Assembly: GCF_036417845.1 (NCBI RefSeq)
Contig: NC_089979.1
Span: forward strand, 11,337,424-11,401,423
From: Apteryx mantelli
Lineage: Eukaryota > Chordata > Aves > Apterygiformes > Apterygidae
DNA length: 64,000 bases
Reading direction: 5' to 3'
Position numbers and translations under genes: made by a program. Below are positions 31,421-42,872 of the stretch, piece by piece. Numbering within the stretch: position 1 is the first letter of the stretch; every line of letters starts with the position of its first letter. A model generated the notes under the pieces. The model did no database searches, was not told the DNA's origin, and saw only the letters and a list, made by a program, of their open reading frames with translations.

Positions 31421-33797
31421 TGTCATTTTACATGACTTGCAAAATTGTATCTGTTCATTTCAGGGCTGTTCAGCTTTTGCACTCCTGCAGATTTATTGCA
31501 CTGGTTTTGGAAGCAGCCAGCAGCAATGCACTGAGCTAGTGTCTGGGCTAGCACCGAGTAGCACTAAAACACTACCCCAGTCATGGGCTTCAGAGAAGTA
31601 TCCCACAGGCCATCACTTGGATCCACTCAACCTTATTTTAAAACCATCCTGCCCTTTTCTCTGTGGAAAACTTTTTAAGGGAAGCAATTTTAATTCAAAT
31701 TAAATTAGTTGGGGCAAAAAAAGAAAGCAAACTTGGGCTGGTCACTAAGCAAAAATTCTCCCACTTTGTCCTTTATTATTTCTCCCCACTTACTCCCTCC
31801 ATAAACACCACCAGAAAGGGAGGGGGAAAAAAAGGAAAAAAGGAGACAAAGTTAGGAAGAAGCAAAATACCAGTAGCCTCAGTATGGCCTGGCAGCCACA
31901 TACCCGCACACTTTCAATATGCACTAGATACTGCATACACACGCATGTGTGTGTTTAACACTTATATTGAGCAGGTATTAAATTAGAGGAAAGAAAAGCT
32001 TGGCTTTGTTGAAGCTGCTGCATGTGTTTATCAAGAAGTGTAAATCTCTTAAGTCCAGAAGTCTAAATGTTTGCTTTAAGTAACCAAAGGACAGTCTCTT
32101 TCAACAGCCACAGATTGCATTTGAGCTCTTTCTCTCTCTACATCTGAACCGACCTCTCTCCTTTCCTGTTGGTGTTTGTAGGCAGCTATCTGAAAATATT
32201 ATAAGGGCTAATATCGTCAGATCAGCGTAGTTGCACAGAATTTCTCTAGTCAGCTTAGTAGGACACGCTGACTGTAAATTTGCTTTGGGGTGGTACACGT
32301 TGGTTTGTTGCTCCTGTCCAGGATAGCGATGTCCCACCAGACCCATTATGCTGCAAGAAAAATGGTCCTTTGCCTTTCCAGCGCTTGTGATGTAAAAAGA
32401 ATTAGGCCAACAAGGATTAGTTAATGTTTGTCCAGTGGCTTATCTGCACAGAGAAGCTGGGCAAGAGGGACTCAGTGCTTCTAGGAAAAAATTGCTTGCC
32501 AAAGGAAGAAAGTTTCAAGCCCAGAGCTGAACAAAATGTTCACAATGTAACAGTTGTTTCTTTTGAAAAAAAGTCATGGGAGCCTGTTGATTTCAACAAA
32601 AATAAAATCAGAAACAAGCAAAAAAAGTAACTTTTGCTTTTTCATTTTACCTCAGTAAATCCAAAACAGTTCGTTAAAATGTGACTATGTTAAACTTAGA
32701 GGTTATAACAATAATTTAATTATATTTATATGTTTCTCTTACATGAAGCATGTAATTGTATAGTACAATATATTACATTTAATATGTATGTTAACATTAC
32801 AGGAGAAGAATTTTTATTTCTTCTGTGTGTTTTGATGGTATATTTAAGAAATTATTCAAGACTACAAAAAAAATATTTTGAATAAAATTTGTTATTTTGC
32901 AAGGCTTGAAATTGTGGCTCCTCTTCTGACTATGAGCACAGCATTATTTTGATATGCTGGGATTTCCTGCGAATGGAAATTCCACCTTCCTTATCAGCTC
33001 TACTGAAGATATGTTGGACTACTGGCTTCTTGGAGCTAAACTGGCCCATTGTACTGAGCCTAAACAGTCTGTTCTTTGTCTTACATTTACTTTCAGAGAG
33101 GCAAGTTCTGAACTGTTGCATTTGTCTTTAAGGATATCCTTCTTTCTAATATACTCCTACATTACAAATGCAGATTTGTTCATGTGTAACTATTGATTCC
33201 TCAAAAGCAGTGGTATGATTTACACCACTAAATGAGTACAGAAATTGGCTCAGGCTCTACACATACACATGTAATTGGAGGTACTGGTACCCTGGGTCAT
33301 GCATATCACAGGAATGGTTTATATTTGCTAAGGTTGGAGTAAAACATTTCCTATAGGGAATGTTCCGTGCTCATCAGAACTTTGATTAATAAACTATCAC
33401 CAGTTTGTATCGCAGCAGCCCAGACAAGAGGCATGGAATAAAAGAGACCTCTGCTCAGCAGAGCACCAGACAGGTGGGCCACCTAACTTCTAGTGGCCTT
33501 CACGGCAATACACAGGGCCCCTACCTCTTGTGTGTCCGGAGGTCACCTGGCAGGTAGGGATTGCAGCACCCCAGAATGGTCATAGAGGAGATTGCTGCTG
33601 CCAGAAAAATGTGTTTAGCTTATAGCCTGTTCCTTGCCGATTCCTGAGGAAAGTAAATGGCCATCAACAAACCACACACTGGGTGAAATAGCTTGGCAGG
33701 TTCCTCAGCCCTCTCCTGCCATAGCATTCACAGCCTAAAGAAACAAAGAGCAGGAAGATGAAGAGAGGGACAAATGACTCTAGAAGGCAGATCAGCA
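31421..33797. other. Unassigned non-coding stretch
   Basis: No gene recognised. The upstream part of the L1-type element (endonuclease domain) would lie at 31421-34000 on minus if present, but I could not read it. 32640-32900 is very AT-rich. Confidence 0.5.
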
Positions 33798-33869
33798 AGA
33801 GAGCCTAGACTGAAACTCAGGTATCTGGACTTTGTCGGACGGCAAGCCTAGTAGAGTGTGCTGCCCCTT
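33798..33869 (+). repeat. Possible SINE tail relic
   Basis: 'gagcctagactgaaactcaggtatctggactt...' then 'tagtagagtgtgctgcccctta' follows the MIR-like tail 'agctgggactagaactcaggtctcctgactcc...accactctgcc'. Degenerate. Confidence 0.4.
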
Positions 33870-36800
33870 AGAGATGCAGTGCTAGCCTCAATTGTACCTG
33901 CTAACTGCAGTGCCTGGAGCCTACCATACAGGTGTGCTACAGGTAAGGAACTGAAAAGTGTGTGCATCATTATGTGCTTTGGAAAGGGTGGTAACAGCCA
34001 CTGCCCTGAGTTCTAAATGCTCGCTGATTTTGGAGGGGAAGTTTTGCAGCATCAAATCCAAAGCTTCTTAACTGAACATCATTCTCATTCGATTTGTTCT
34101 TCAGGAGATACTTGCATGCCTCATCTTAAAAAAAGTGGAAATTTAGGATGATTTTAAGATGAAAAGTACTGTCACTGACAGCACAATCCTAATTCTGGAA
34201 GCAACTGATTGAAGACAACCAATGTCCTCTCTGTGAGAGTGACCAGGTACTGTATTAGTTATGTCTTGCAGTTTGTTTCTCTTTTGAGGCGAGGAGAAAG
34301 GTCCCCAACAGGAGATTTTTCATGAAGATTTTGACATTAACCACTCACAGAGTATTGGGAAGAAACTACTTAGCATTTTTCTTCAAGTGTCTTGATTTAG
34401 ATTTTAAACAGTAGTTTCCTAGATAGAAACACATTAATTCTTTAGACCATGCCATCCAACATTATAGCCCCTAATTTTTAACTCACGTACCTTAGACAAT
34501 GTTTGTGAACAATGAAATTTTTATTTACAGAATTTAAATTTGGCAACTTTAGAAGTGTAAACTTCAGGCTTGACATATTTCTGGAGCCATAAATTATAGT
34601 GGTTTCATTTACAAATCATTAGCGATACTGAATGCTCAAAGGATTTAATTTGTCCAAATCACCCTGGGTAGTTTATCATCACCTGTAATGTACTCTTTAT
34701 TTTATTCTATTAGAAAATTCTCATGATCCCTGCTGAGCTTTGGCTTCTGCAGTCAACTTTAATCTCTTTGTAGTGGGCAACCTAATGAAATTGGTCAATA
34801 GCTACGGCATAGATTAGGGAAGCTAAGATTTGGCTCTGCTTGTTTTGGTGTTGCTGTAACTCAGAAATAATGTAATTGAAATCCACTATCACAGCAGTAA
34901 AGAACAAGTCCAAAATGGGTTCAGAACCTCATTTTTATTATATACAACTTTAACTTTTTTGTTATTAAAGTAGGGAAACCTTGCTGTACTGAGCAGATCC
35001 ATATTGTCGCACTGTAGATGCTGCCAATGTAGAAGTGTGTCTGAGCTAGCTATGTCAACTTCCTTCACAATCAGTGAGGGGAAAAAAGGCATTATTAGGT
35101 GATTCAGATGAAGATCTAAAAAGGATGAATCACATGCTCTGTAACTGCCAGTTTCTTTCCACTGTCTATAAAAGGAGCTTAGGTAACTTATTCAGATGCA
35201 GGCATCCACATTACAGACATATAACGTTACGTGAGAAAAGTTACACTTCTTCAATCTGAGTTGATGCTTTCTCTACCTACTGGGATTAAGATGGGTATTT
35301 CTTTTATAAGTGATGACTCTAGGAGGTGACAGAGAGGAGGGAAGGACTCCTGAGAGTAGAGATCTTCTCTTGTCCTTTAAGGAGACGGGACATGGCTGCA
35401 GAGATCCCAAGGCATCTGCAAATTGCAAGTTGAGACCCACATCCAGAAAGTGTCATGCATGTTACAATGAACTCCAGTGTTGTTGCTACCTTGAGAGTTT
35501 TGAAACATTTAAATGGAATTAATGTAAATGTTAAATAAAGCTTTCTGTTCTGTAAAAAGCAATACTATGGTAGGGGAAGCTGGCAGAGCAGATAAACTAC
35601 ATAACATTGATATATTCTTTTGGCATTTGGAGAGAATAAATTGCCTTAAAGCCTTCATTACTCTGCTCCCATGGCTGTGGCAAATGAGGGGAGATGAAAT
35701 TTGGCCAGACTACAGAGGAGGACAAAAACGTGCTAGTCTATAATGTGCAAGCAGAGGTGGTGGGACAAAACCCAAAATAAGTATCATGACATTTCTGTGT
35801 TAATACTTTAAATAGCCATTTTGTTCTGCAACATTTAAATAGCCATTTTGTTCTGACAGTTTTGAGTTTTTAATCTTATTTCACGATAGACACAAGTGTC
35901 AAAATGTTTGTTTCACATAGAATAAAAATTCCTGTTTCAGTCAGCTCTACTCATCCTGTGCAAAGTGATTTTGCTATAATTTCAGATACATCACAGCTGA
36001 GGAATAGCCTCCTTCTGGTTCAGGTGGACATGTGTAGGGAAACAATGTTATCGGTGTACGCCTAGGTCAAGGAAAATCATTTAAACATATTAGTTTCAGT
36101 TATGGTTGCTTTTTAAATTACTTTGGGCATCTAGAAGGTCAATATAGACGGGTATCTTACAGACAAGATAAAAAAGAGGGGATAAAAAGTATTCTGAAGG
36201 CAAAGGGGGAGAAAAAAATATATCAGGGCAGTTTTGTAGTGAAGGTGAAACATTATGAACAATGCTAGCTGGCTCAAATAGACATTCAAAATTTTTAGGA
36301 AATAAAGGAGAACTGACTGTCAGCATTAACCTTGAAGTTATTAAATGGAGGAACATTCAATAAGATGACAAAAAATGAAAGGGCGAGGCTCATAATAGTG
36401 TGTAATAAATAAGATTGGACCTCTGCAAAGATCCATTGCATTCCAACTTCCACTTTTCACGCTCAAGTCCAAAATTCAGATCCTCAAGACTGCTGTGCTT
36501 TTACCAACTAAAACTAGAAATGCCTATATTCTCTAGGCATTTAACCTGATTTTTTGCTATGAAAAGCAAAGAAGCTACCCGCATAGAGATGTGAAGAAGG
36601 GCATTCTCAGAACTTCATACGCTGAGGAGTTCTTTGCCTGAGTCCCAGAAACCCCACAGACTGTTCCCTGTACAGCTCTCCTGATAGTCCCAATCTGGTA
36701 GTCATTCTCAGCACATGCTTACCCGATCAAGCCTCAGCTGATGTGTTTGTAGAGGGGCGACAGGTGCTCATGTTCTCCTTTGTACTAAATGCCTGAATGT

Positions 36801-36879
36801 TAATTTGAGCAGGGATGTGAATTCACGTTTCCTCTTTCCTAATTCAGTGGCATATACACTGACTCAGAGACCCATTCCT
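33870..36879. other. Unassigned non-coding stretch
   Basis: No gene recognised; AT-rich throughout. One clean tandem duplication at 35807-35855 is listed separately. Confidence 0.5.
35807..35855 (+). repeat. Perfect 22-bp direct repeat, period 27
   Basis: TTTAAATAGCCATTTTGTTC plus TG at 35807-35828 recurs exactly at 35834-35855, separated by five bases. A recent local duplication. Confidence 0.9.
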
Positions 36880-36919
36880 TCTCTTCTCTGTTTTCTCTCC
36901 TTTCTCTTCTCTTCTCTTA
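36880..36919 (+). repeat. Pyrimidine (TCTTT/TTCTC)n tract at the CR1 5' junction
   Basis: Forty bases of C and T immediately precede the truncated 5' edge of the CR1 copy. The tract lets an unstopped frame (36805-37260) run through the junction, so the first ~38 codons of that frame are flank, not CR1. Confidence 0.75.
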
Positions 36920-37344
36920 GGGGATTGGAGCATCTGTCTTATGAGGAAAGACTGAGAGAGCTGGGACTGTTTAGCCTAGAGAAGAGAAGGCTGAGAGGAG
37001 ATCTTATCAATGTGTACAAGTGTCTGAAGGGAGGGTGTCAAGAGGATGGGGCCAGACTCTTTTCAGTGGTGCCCAGCGACAGGATGCGAGGCAATGGGCA
37101 CAAACTGAAACACAGACACTTCCATCTGAACATGAGGAAATACTTTTTCCCTGTGAGGGTGACAGAGCACTGGCACAGGTTGCCCAGAGAGGTTGTGGAG
37201 TCTCCTTCTCTGGAGATATTCAGAACCCGCCTGGATGCAATCCTGTGCAATGTGCTCTAGGTGACCCTGCTTGAGCAGGGGGGTTGGAGTAGATGATCTC
37301 CAGAGGTCCCTTCCAACCTCAGCGATTCTGTGATTCTGTGATTC
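36920..37344 (+). mobile_element. Young CR1 LINE, 5'-truncated, plus strand (copy A)
   Basis: This 425-bp copy holds the last ~113 codons of CR1 ORF2, with the stop at 37258-37260, followed by the short 3' UTR and the tail of ATTCTGTG repeats at 37325-37344. The coding part reads [17 protein letters not shown]..., the conserved C-terminal region after the reverse-transcriptase core, including [10 protein letters not shown] and HRLPREVVE. The frame is intact. It is about 97% identical by eye to the minus-strand copy at 42133. CR1 is the dominant LINE of birds; truncation at the 5' end is the rule because reverse transcription starts at the 3' end. It lacks the catalytic core and cannot move itself. 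Confidence 0.95.
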
Positions 37345-39644
37345 CTTTTTCCACCCAATGGTCAGATGGATTTTCAGTTACTTGTCTTTCCAGCATGTGG
37401 CACTTCCACAATTGTGTTTGGGATAGCAGTACTATTGAAGATCCTCATCAACCTGGTCTCTAGGGCACCTCTCGTGAGGTGGGAAATACAAGTCCTCTCA
37501 GACAGGTGTAAGTTCTCTCTGAGCAGTGGATGAGTGAGAAGAAGCACCAAAACTACTGTGCAGTTAGATGTTTTGCTGAGCAGTTTTGCTGAGGACTATG
37601 TGGCCCAGTTTGACTTTGGTTTTGTGGGTTTTTTTAAAAGATAGTATTTATTTGGACAATCCATCTGTTTGACTTTCCAAGGACAAACAGATCATTGGAT
37701 ACATGAATAATCTGTGTGCTGGTGGCCTCTTTTTATGAGACTATGGTGGAGTGATCTGGCAGCTTTGCCACCTTTGGGGTTCTTTGCTCTCTAGGTCACT
37801 AGCGCAAAGAATATTTATGATGTCAGCGCAGAACAAAGTTCCCTGTGATCAGCTGCCTGTTTATTGTGAATTCACCTATAGTCGAAGCCTGCTTAGAAAG
37901 CAGAAGGAATTCCAGTACAGCAGGACAGTGAACTCTCCAGAGCGTAAATCTATAATGAGCTTTCCATCATACAAAAACAAGTGACTTGTCCAGGTGAAAT
38001 CCTTCTTCTGCCAGGCTTCTAGCCACCCTGGATGCTGGGTACCAAAATTTCTTGTTCAGCAAGGAGAAATTCTGTTTAAATTCTATTTTTATTGAGCAAA
38101 CAAACCACCATCCTCCTTGGAAATATCTGTAGCGTCTGGCTTAGCTTCCTACATTGCACAACTACATTGAGTTCACTAATTTGTATTTGGCTAAAACTTA
38201 CACTGAAGAAACATACTAGAAGAAATCAATACAGAGAGAACCTACCTCTTCCCTTCAGACTGCCTGCCAGTGGCTCAATTTTGCTTTGTCAGGTCATTTA
38301 CTGCTCATCCTCTGTTTGAGCAGCTAAGCCAGTAGAGTTTTTTCTGGTCTCACAGCAAGAGAACGTTCTCATTTTCTGTAACTTTCACACATTTTTTGTG
38401 GTTCTTCTATGTACCCTTTATTTTAAATATTTTTTGAACTGTAGGCACCAAAGCTAGATAGGGTGTTCCAGCAAAATCCTTTTCATACTTGGTCGCTCAT
38501 GGAACACATTCTCCCTTTTTTGCTAAGCTGTGAGCTCCCCCTTCATATTATGATACAAGGTTTAACTCTTATTGCCAATTGCCAAATTGAATTCTGTTAA
38601 ATAAATATATTTCAGAAAATGTCTTTCTCTTCCTTGAGGCAGAAATTACATCCATCAGAGCTGAGCAAAGTATTTAAAGCAAATAATTTATTTCATTAAT
38701 TTTATTCTGTTTCTGTTTGCTGTGTATTTTTTACAGCTTTGGAACTGTTTGTTGCATATTTTATGAATGAATAATTTAATCCATTTGCTGTTCACAGACT
38801 GTTTGCTCAAACTGTCTCTCACTGCTCAGTTCTCTTGTTCAATCTAGTTGGCATTTTTTAATGAAAAATGGACACTCTAAGGGACAGCATACTGAATTAG
38901 ACAGACCTTTGCTCTGACACACTGTGACCATTCCTCTATTTGTATGTACCCATTTTTTTTGGGGGGGGGGGAGGGGGAGTAAAATTTCATGATATGGAAT
39001 TGTTCTGATGCTTTTTCAATAGTTATAAAAAAAGTTGATATACCCAATATTGTCATTAGTTGCAAAAAATGTTTCTGTTCTTTGCACTAACTTTACGTCT
39101 AAATTTTAGTAAATGTAAATGAAATAATTTTATAAGGAAATCAATCATTATTGAAATGTTCAAATTTTTTACTTTTTGTCAAGTTTTAGGGCAGGAGTAT
39201 GCCACTCAACTCCATTTATATTAGAGACATGAATTTTCTTGAGCCTTTGTGGCCAAAGGCCACATGGCCAAAGTTGTTATTAACACAGGATGGGAAACAG
39301 ACTTCAGTGTACCTACATTAACCTTTTTTTGTGATAATATATTTGATATCCTGTAGAAGGAAAAACCATCTCTGTAAAAGTTCACAGGAAAAGTAGCAAG
39401 TATTACAGTGACGAATAAACTTCATAATCATTTTAAATCTTTTTACAAAAGAGGAAAGAAAGAAATAATCTGAATGAATTTGTTGAAGCATTTTCCAGCT
39501 CTAGTGCCTTTATTTATGTTATGAAAAGTACTGAGGCCATTGTCAGAAACATAAGCTGTTTTTTGTTTTTTTTGTTTTTTCTTTTTTAAATTAAGGTGCT
39601 GATCTTGTATTCAAAAGATGGATCGTCAACAACTGGATCTATCT
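37345..39644. other. Unassigned non-coding stretch
   Basis: No gene recognised. 38560-38860 is AT-rich with evenly spaced short motifs, and a G-run of about 10 with a further GAGGGGG lies at 38958-38977. No repeat family assigned. Confidence 0.5.
38950..38980 (+). repeat. T-run joined to G-run
   Basis: Eight T are followed by about ten G, an A and five G. The G stretch could form a G-quadruplex on the plus strand, though it has fewer than four separated G-tracts. Confidence 0.6.
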
Positions 39645-39716
39645 CATTGTCCTTGGCCTTGGGCAGATCACCTAAGCTCTGTATCTCATACTCTTCATGT
39701 AAAGAGGGAATATAAT
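39645..39716 (+). repeat. MIR-type SINE relic
   Basis: 'ccttgggcagatcacctaagctctgtatctcata..cttcatgtaaagagggaatataa' follows the MIR core 'ccttgggcaagtcacttaacctctctgtgcctcagtttcctcatctgtaaaatggggataata'. Several substitutions, no frame, no function. Confidence 0.65.
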
Positions 39717-40042
39717 TTTTTTTCTCTCTACTGCTGTTTTTCTCCCTTTGCTGTTTCTTTACTGTATATTCTAATGAGAAGGGAGGCTCAGATTTATCTT
39801 ACCTATCTTTCAGCACTTCAGGTGCCTGAGCTATTTATATGTAGACAAGGGAGAGAAGTAATTCCAGAGGGCAACTCTGTCTGACAAATGTCTGGGTCGC
39901 CCTACATAGTTCCCCACTGATTACAGGAGAAGCCTCCAGTGACTTTGGTCCTAAATTAGACATCTCAATTAAATATCTTAAGTTAGGTCAAATGAATTCA
40001 GGCTGAATTGTCTTTCATTAATAAACACTACCTATTTATTAG

Positions 40043-40106
40043 ACAGGGCCCTGATCTCCACTGAGGCTGCAAGTGAAATATGAATACTAATGAAATAGTA
40101 ATAATG
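40043..40106 (+). repeat. Amniote SINE-type tail relic
   Basis: 'gacagggccctgatctccactgaggctgcaagtg', then 'aatagtaataat', matches the same tail type as 30374-30486. It may be the displaced 3' end of the MIR relic 330 bases upstream. Confidence 0.4.
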
Positions 40107-42132
40107 CCTGTGTCTAGCAAATGACAAAAGTCAGAAAGTTTTGACACATTCAGAAATGTGAGGATGTTTTATCCCTCTATTTTTTAGCATCTGAACAAAG
40201 ACAAATCATCTGAAGTGTACAGGTTCTTTCGCTATCAAGTTTTAATCTTTAAAGGTACATCAAAGTTACTTAAGTAAAGCCCAAAATGTCAACTTGACTG
40301 GAATCAAAGGCAAACAGATTCAGCAAAGGGGTTATTGTCCACTTGTGTTTCTAAAATGCTCTGTTCTTGGAACTGGAAAGGAAAATTATCAGGAATGCTT
40401 CCCTTGGTCACAACAGTTTGTCGGCTCTTTCCTGACTTTTTTAGAGCCATAAATCTTATCTTTTACAAATGAGGCTTTCGAAGTTCAAAGGACGGCTCTT
40501 CAAAATTCTGTGAAGTCAGGTCATCTTATCAGTACCCTCCCATTTGAGCAGCTCTTACAATGGCTTGCTGCAAAGGCTGAACATGCAGGCTCAGAGCACT
40601 TGATTTATTTCTCTGTCCTGCCTGCCCTGGGCTTGCCAGAGCGTACAATAAAAGAGGATGATGGCAGAGCTCATTTTCAGCAAATATACCTTTGAGAGTG
40701 TCCCTGTTAGAAAAATGTTCTCTTCCAAATATTTACTCCTCTTCTAACTGAACCCTAAAAACAAAGGTTCCAACAGCACAGGCTGAAATGGCTGAAGGCC
40801 ACCCTAAGTTATCAGCATGTGTGTATTTATGGGAGACAGGGCATTGCAATGATTTACCTCTGATTTCTGGCAAAGCGGGCACAAATGTACCCCCTAAAAT
40901 AGGTTGGAAAACTCAATTTCTGTCCTCCTCTCAAAAAATACACAATTTTCCTTTCTGTTTAAACCTGAGCTCAGGGTAGTTTTTTCTTGCACTATGGAAA
41001 ACAAGAACAGCTTCATTCTCATCCCAGCCTGTCTCCTGGTGGTGGATGACACACCAGATCATCAGCTGTGACAGAGACCCTCCCCATCCTGCAGGCATTT
41101 GTATCTCTGAGATAACAAGTCACACAGCTATACGTGAACATAAATACATACATACATGCATATATAAGAAACCTTAGCAAAGCCAAGTATGTTTGAGTTC
41201 TTGTTTAAGTTTGGCCAAATATCAAAGAGTATAGCAAAATGCAAATTAAGAAAATCCATAGCCAAACCCAGGCCCCAGGCTCCTGAAGCCTTTGAGCTGA
41301 AATTCTCAACCTTCACATAAAGACTTGGATGTTTCCTATCTAAAATCAAATTGCTCCCATCAAATCCCTCCCATCCCACCTGTCTAGACAAGGCCTGAAG
41401 AACACAAATGCATTTTGTCCTACACATTCTTACTGTCCTGTTCTGTCTCATATCCACACAAACTTACACCTAAGTTCTCTGTCATATTGGCCAGGCTATT
41501 TCCCCTTGCTATTTTCAGTTGCTTTTGCCAACAGAGTCGATCATAATACAGGTGGGTAGAAGAAAGCATATATTTTGACTGAAGTGGAAGAATCATATCC
41601 AGGCCCCACTTTTATCATAACTTGATCTATTGACCATGGGAAAATCATTGTGTAGGCCTAAGAGTTCAATACATGAGAAATAATATACCCTTTTTCTTCT
41701 TAGTCTTTGTCTAACTTCTCTATTCATGTTGTAAGCTTTGGGAGTTGAAGATTGTTCCCCTTCTCAGAAATAAGCTCTAGTTTTACATTGGGGTTTAGGC
41801 ATTGCCACAACATTTCTGGTGATGTGGATGAAATGGCGTTTGGGTAGGAGACTCCAGAACCCAACAAAGTCATTCACAGACAGATGATCTCCCAGAGTTG
41901 TTTTGGCTGTTTGTTCAGTCTTTCCTAACTATTTTCATCTTACATTAGTAAGAGTAAGAGGATGCAGTTTTATGGCATATGGCTGAAGGCCTTTTATCTT
42001 TCAAAAATGGTGGCATTATGTGCAAACTGATATCATTTCAGTCCCTACTTAGCACTCTATGTTTGTCTGGAGCTACACAATGAAATCACGTTTCTTTGTA
42101 TTCAGAGAATCCTGTTCCTATTTACTGAAAAT
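40107..42132. other. Unassigned non-coding stretch
   Basis: No gene recognised. A short (CATA)n patch lies near 41143-41165. The 109-codon minus-strand frame at 41128-41457 has no recognisable features and is probably chance. Confidence 0.5.
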
Positions 42133-42872
42133 ATCACAGAATCACAGAATCACAGAATCGCTGAGGTTGGAAGGGACCTCTGGAGATCATCTACTCCAAC
42201 CCCCCTGCTCAAGCAGGGTCACCTAGAGCACATTGCACAGGATTGCATCCAGGCGGGTTCTGAATATCTCCAGAGAAGGAGACTCCACAACCTCTCTGGG
42301 CAACCTGTGCCAGTGCTCTGTCACCCTCACAGGGAAAAAGTTTTTCCTCATGTTCAGATGGAACTGTCTGTGTTTCAGTTTGTGCCCGTTGCCTCGCGTC
42401 CTGTCGCTGGGCACCACTGAAAAGAGTCTGGTCCCATCCTCTCGACACCCTCCCTTCAGATACTTGTACACATTGATAAGATCTCCTCTCAGCCTTCTCT
42501 TCTCCAGGCTAAACAGGCCCAGCTCTCTCAGCCTTTCCTCATAAGAGAGATGCTCCAGTCCCCTCATCATCTTTGTAGCCCTTCGCTGGACTTGCTCCAG
42601 TAGTGCCACATCCCTCTTGTACTGGGGAGCCCAGAACTGGACGCAGTACTCCAGATGTGGCCTCAGCAGGGCTGAGTAGAGGGGGAGAATCACCTCCCTC
42701 GACCTGCTGGCAACACTCTTCCTGATGCACCCCACGATACCATTGGCCTTCTTGGCCACAAGGGCACATTGCTGCCTCATGCTTAACTTGGTGTCCACCA
42801 GCACTCCCAGGTCCTTCTCCGCAGAGCTGCTTTCCAGCAGGTCAACCCCCAACCTGTACTGGTGCATGGATA
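42133..42872 (-). mobile_element. Young CR1 LINE, 5'-truncated, minus strand (copy B)
   Basis: About 740 bp. Read on the minus strand it starts near 42872, carries about 216 uninterrupted codons of the C-terminal part of CR1 ORF2 ending at the stop at 42223-42225, then the 3' UTR and three ATTCTGTG-type tail repeats (42133-42160). Features in order: [10 protein letters not shown], a QQCAL.AKKANGI block, [28 protein letters not shown], then the same C-terminal block as copy A. The open frame reported to begin at 42960 includes about 30 codons of flanking DNA. The complete frame and low divergence from copy A indicate recent insertion. The catalytic domain is absent through 5' truncation. Confidence 0.95.
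42223..42870 (-). pseudogene. CR1 ORF2 C-terminal fragment, intact frame
   Basis: The longest meaningful open frame in the window. It encodes the region after the reverse-transcriptase catalytic box of CR1 ORF2. No start codon of the element is present (the upstream Met codons lie in flanking DNA or are internal), there is no promoter and no catalytic YADD/FADD box, so it is a remnant rather than a gene. It matches the plus-strand frame at 36920-37260 over the last 113 codons with only a handful of amino-acid differences. Confidence 0.9.

Noticed and set aside
36805..36919. N-terminal extension of the CR1 frame of copy A
   Set aside because: This is flanking pyrimidine-rich DNA left of the truncated CR1, not part of the element.
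38950..38980. G-run considered as a G-quadruplex or telomere-like tract
   Set aside because: Single continuous G-run, no TTAGGG units and no four separated tracts.
41128..41457. 109-codon minus-strand frame as a possible gene
   Set aside because: No homology by eye, ends in a (CATA)n patch, low-complexity C-terminus.
42233..42769. Overlapping frames on the plus strand and in other minus-strand phases across CR1 copy B
   Set aside because: Shadows of the real CR1 frame on minus.
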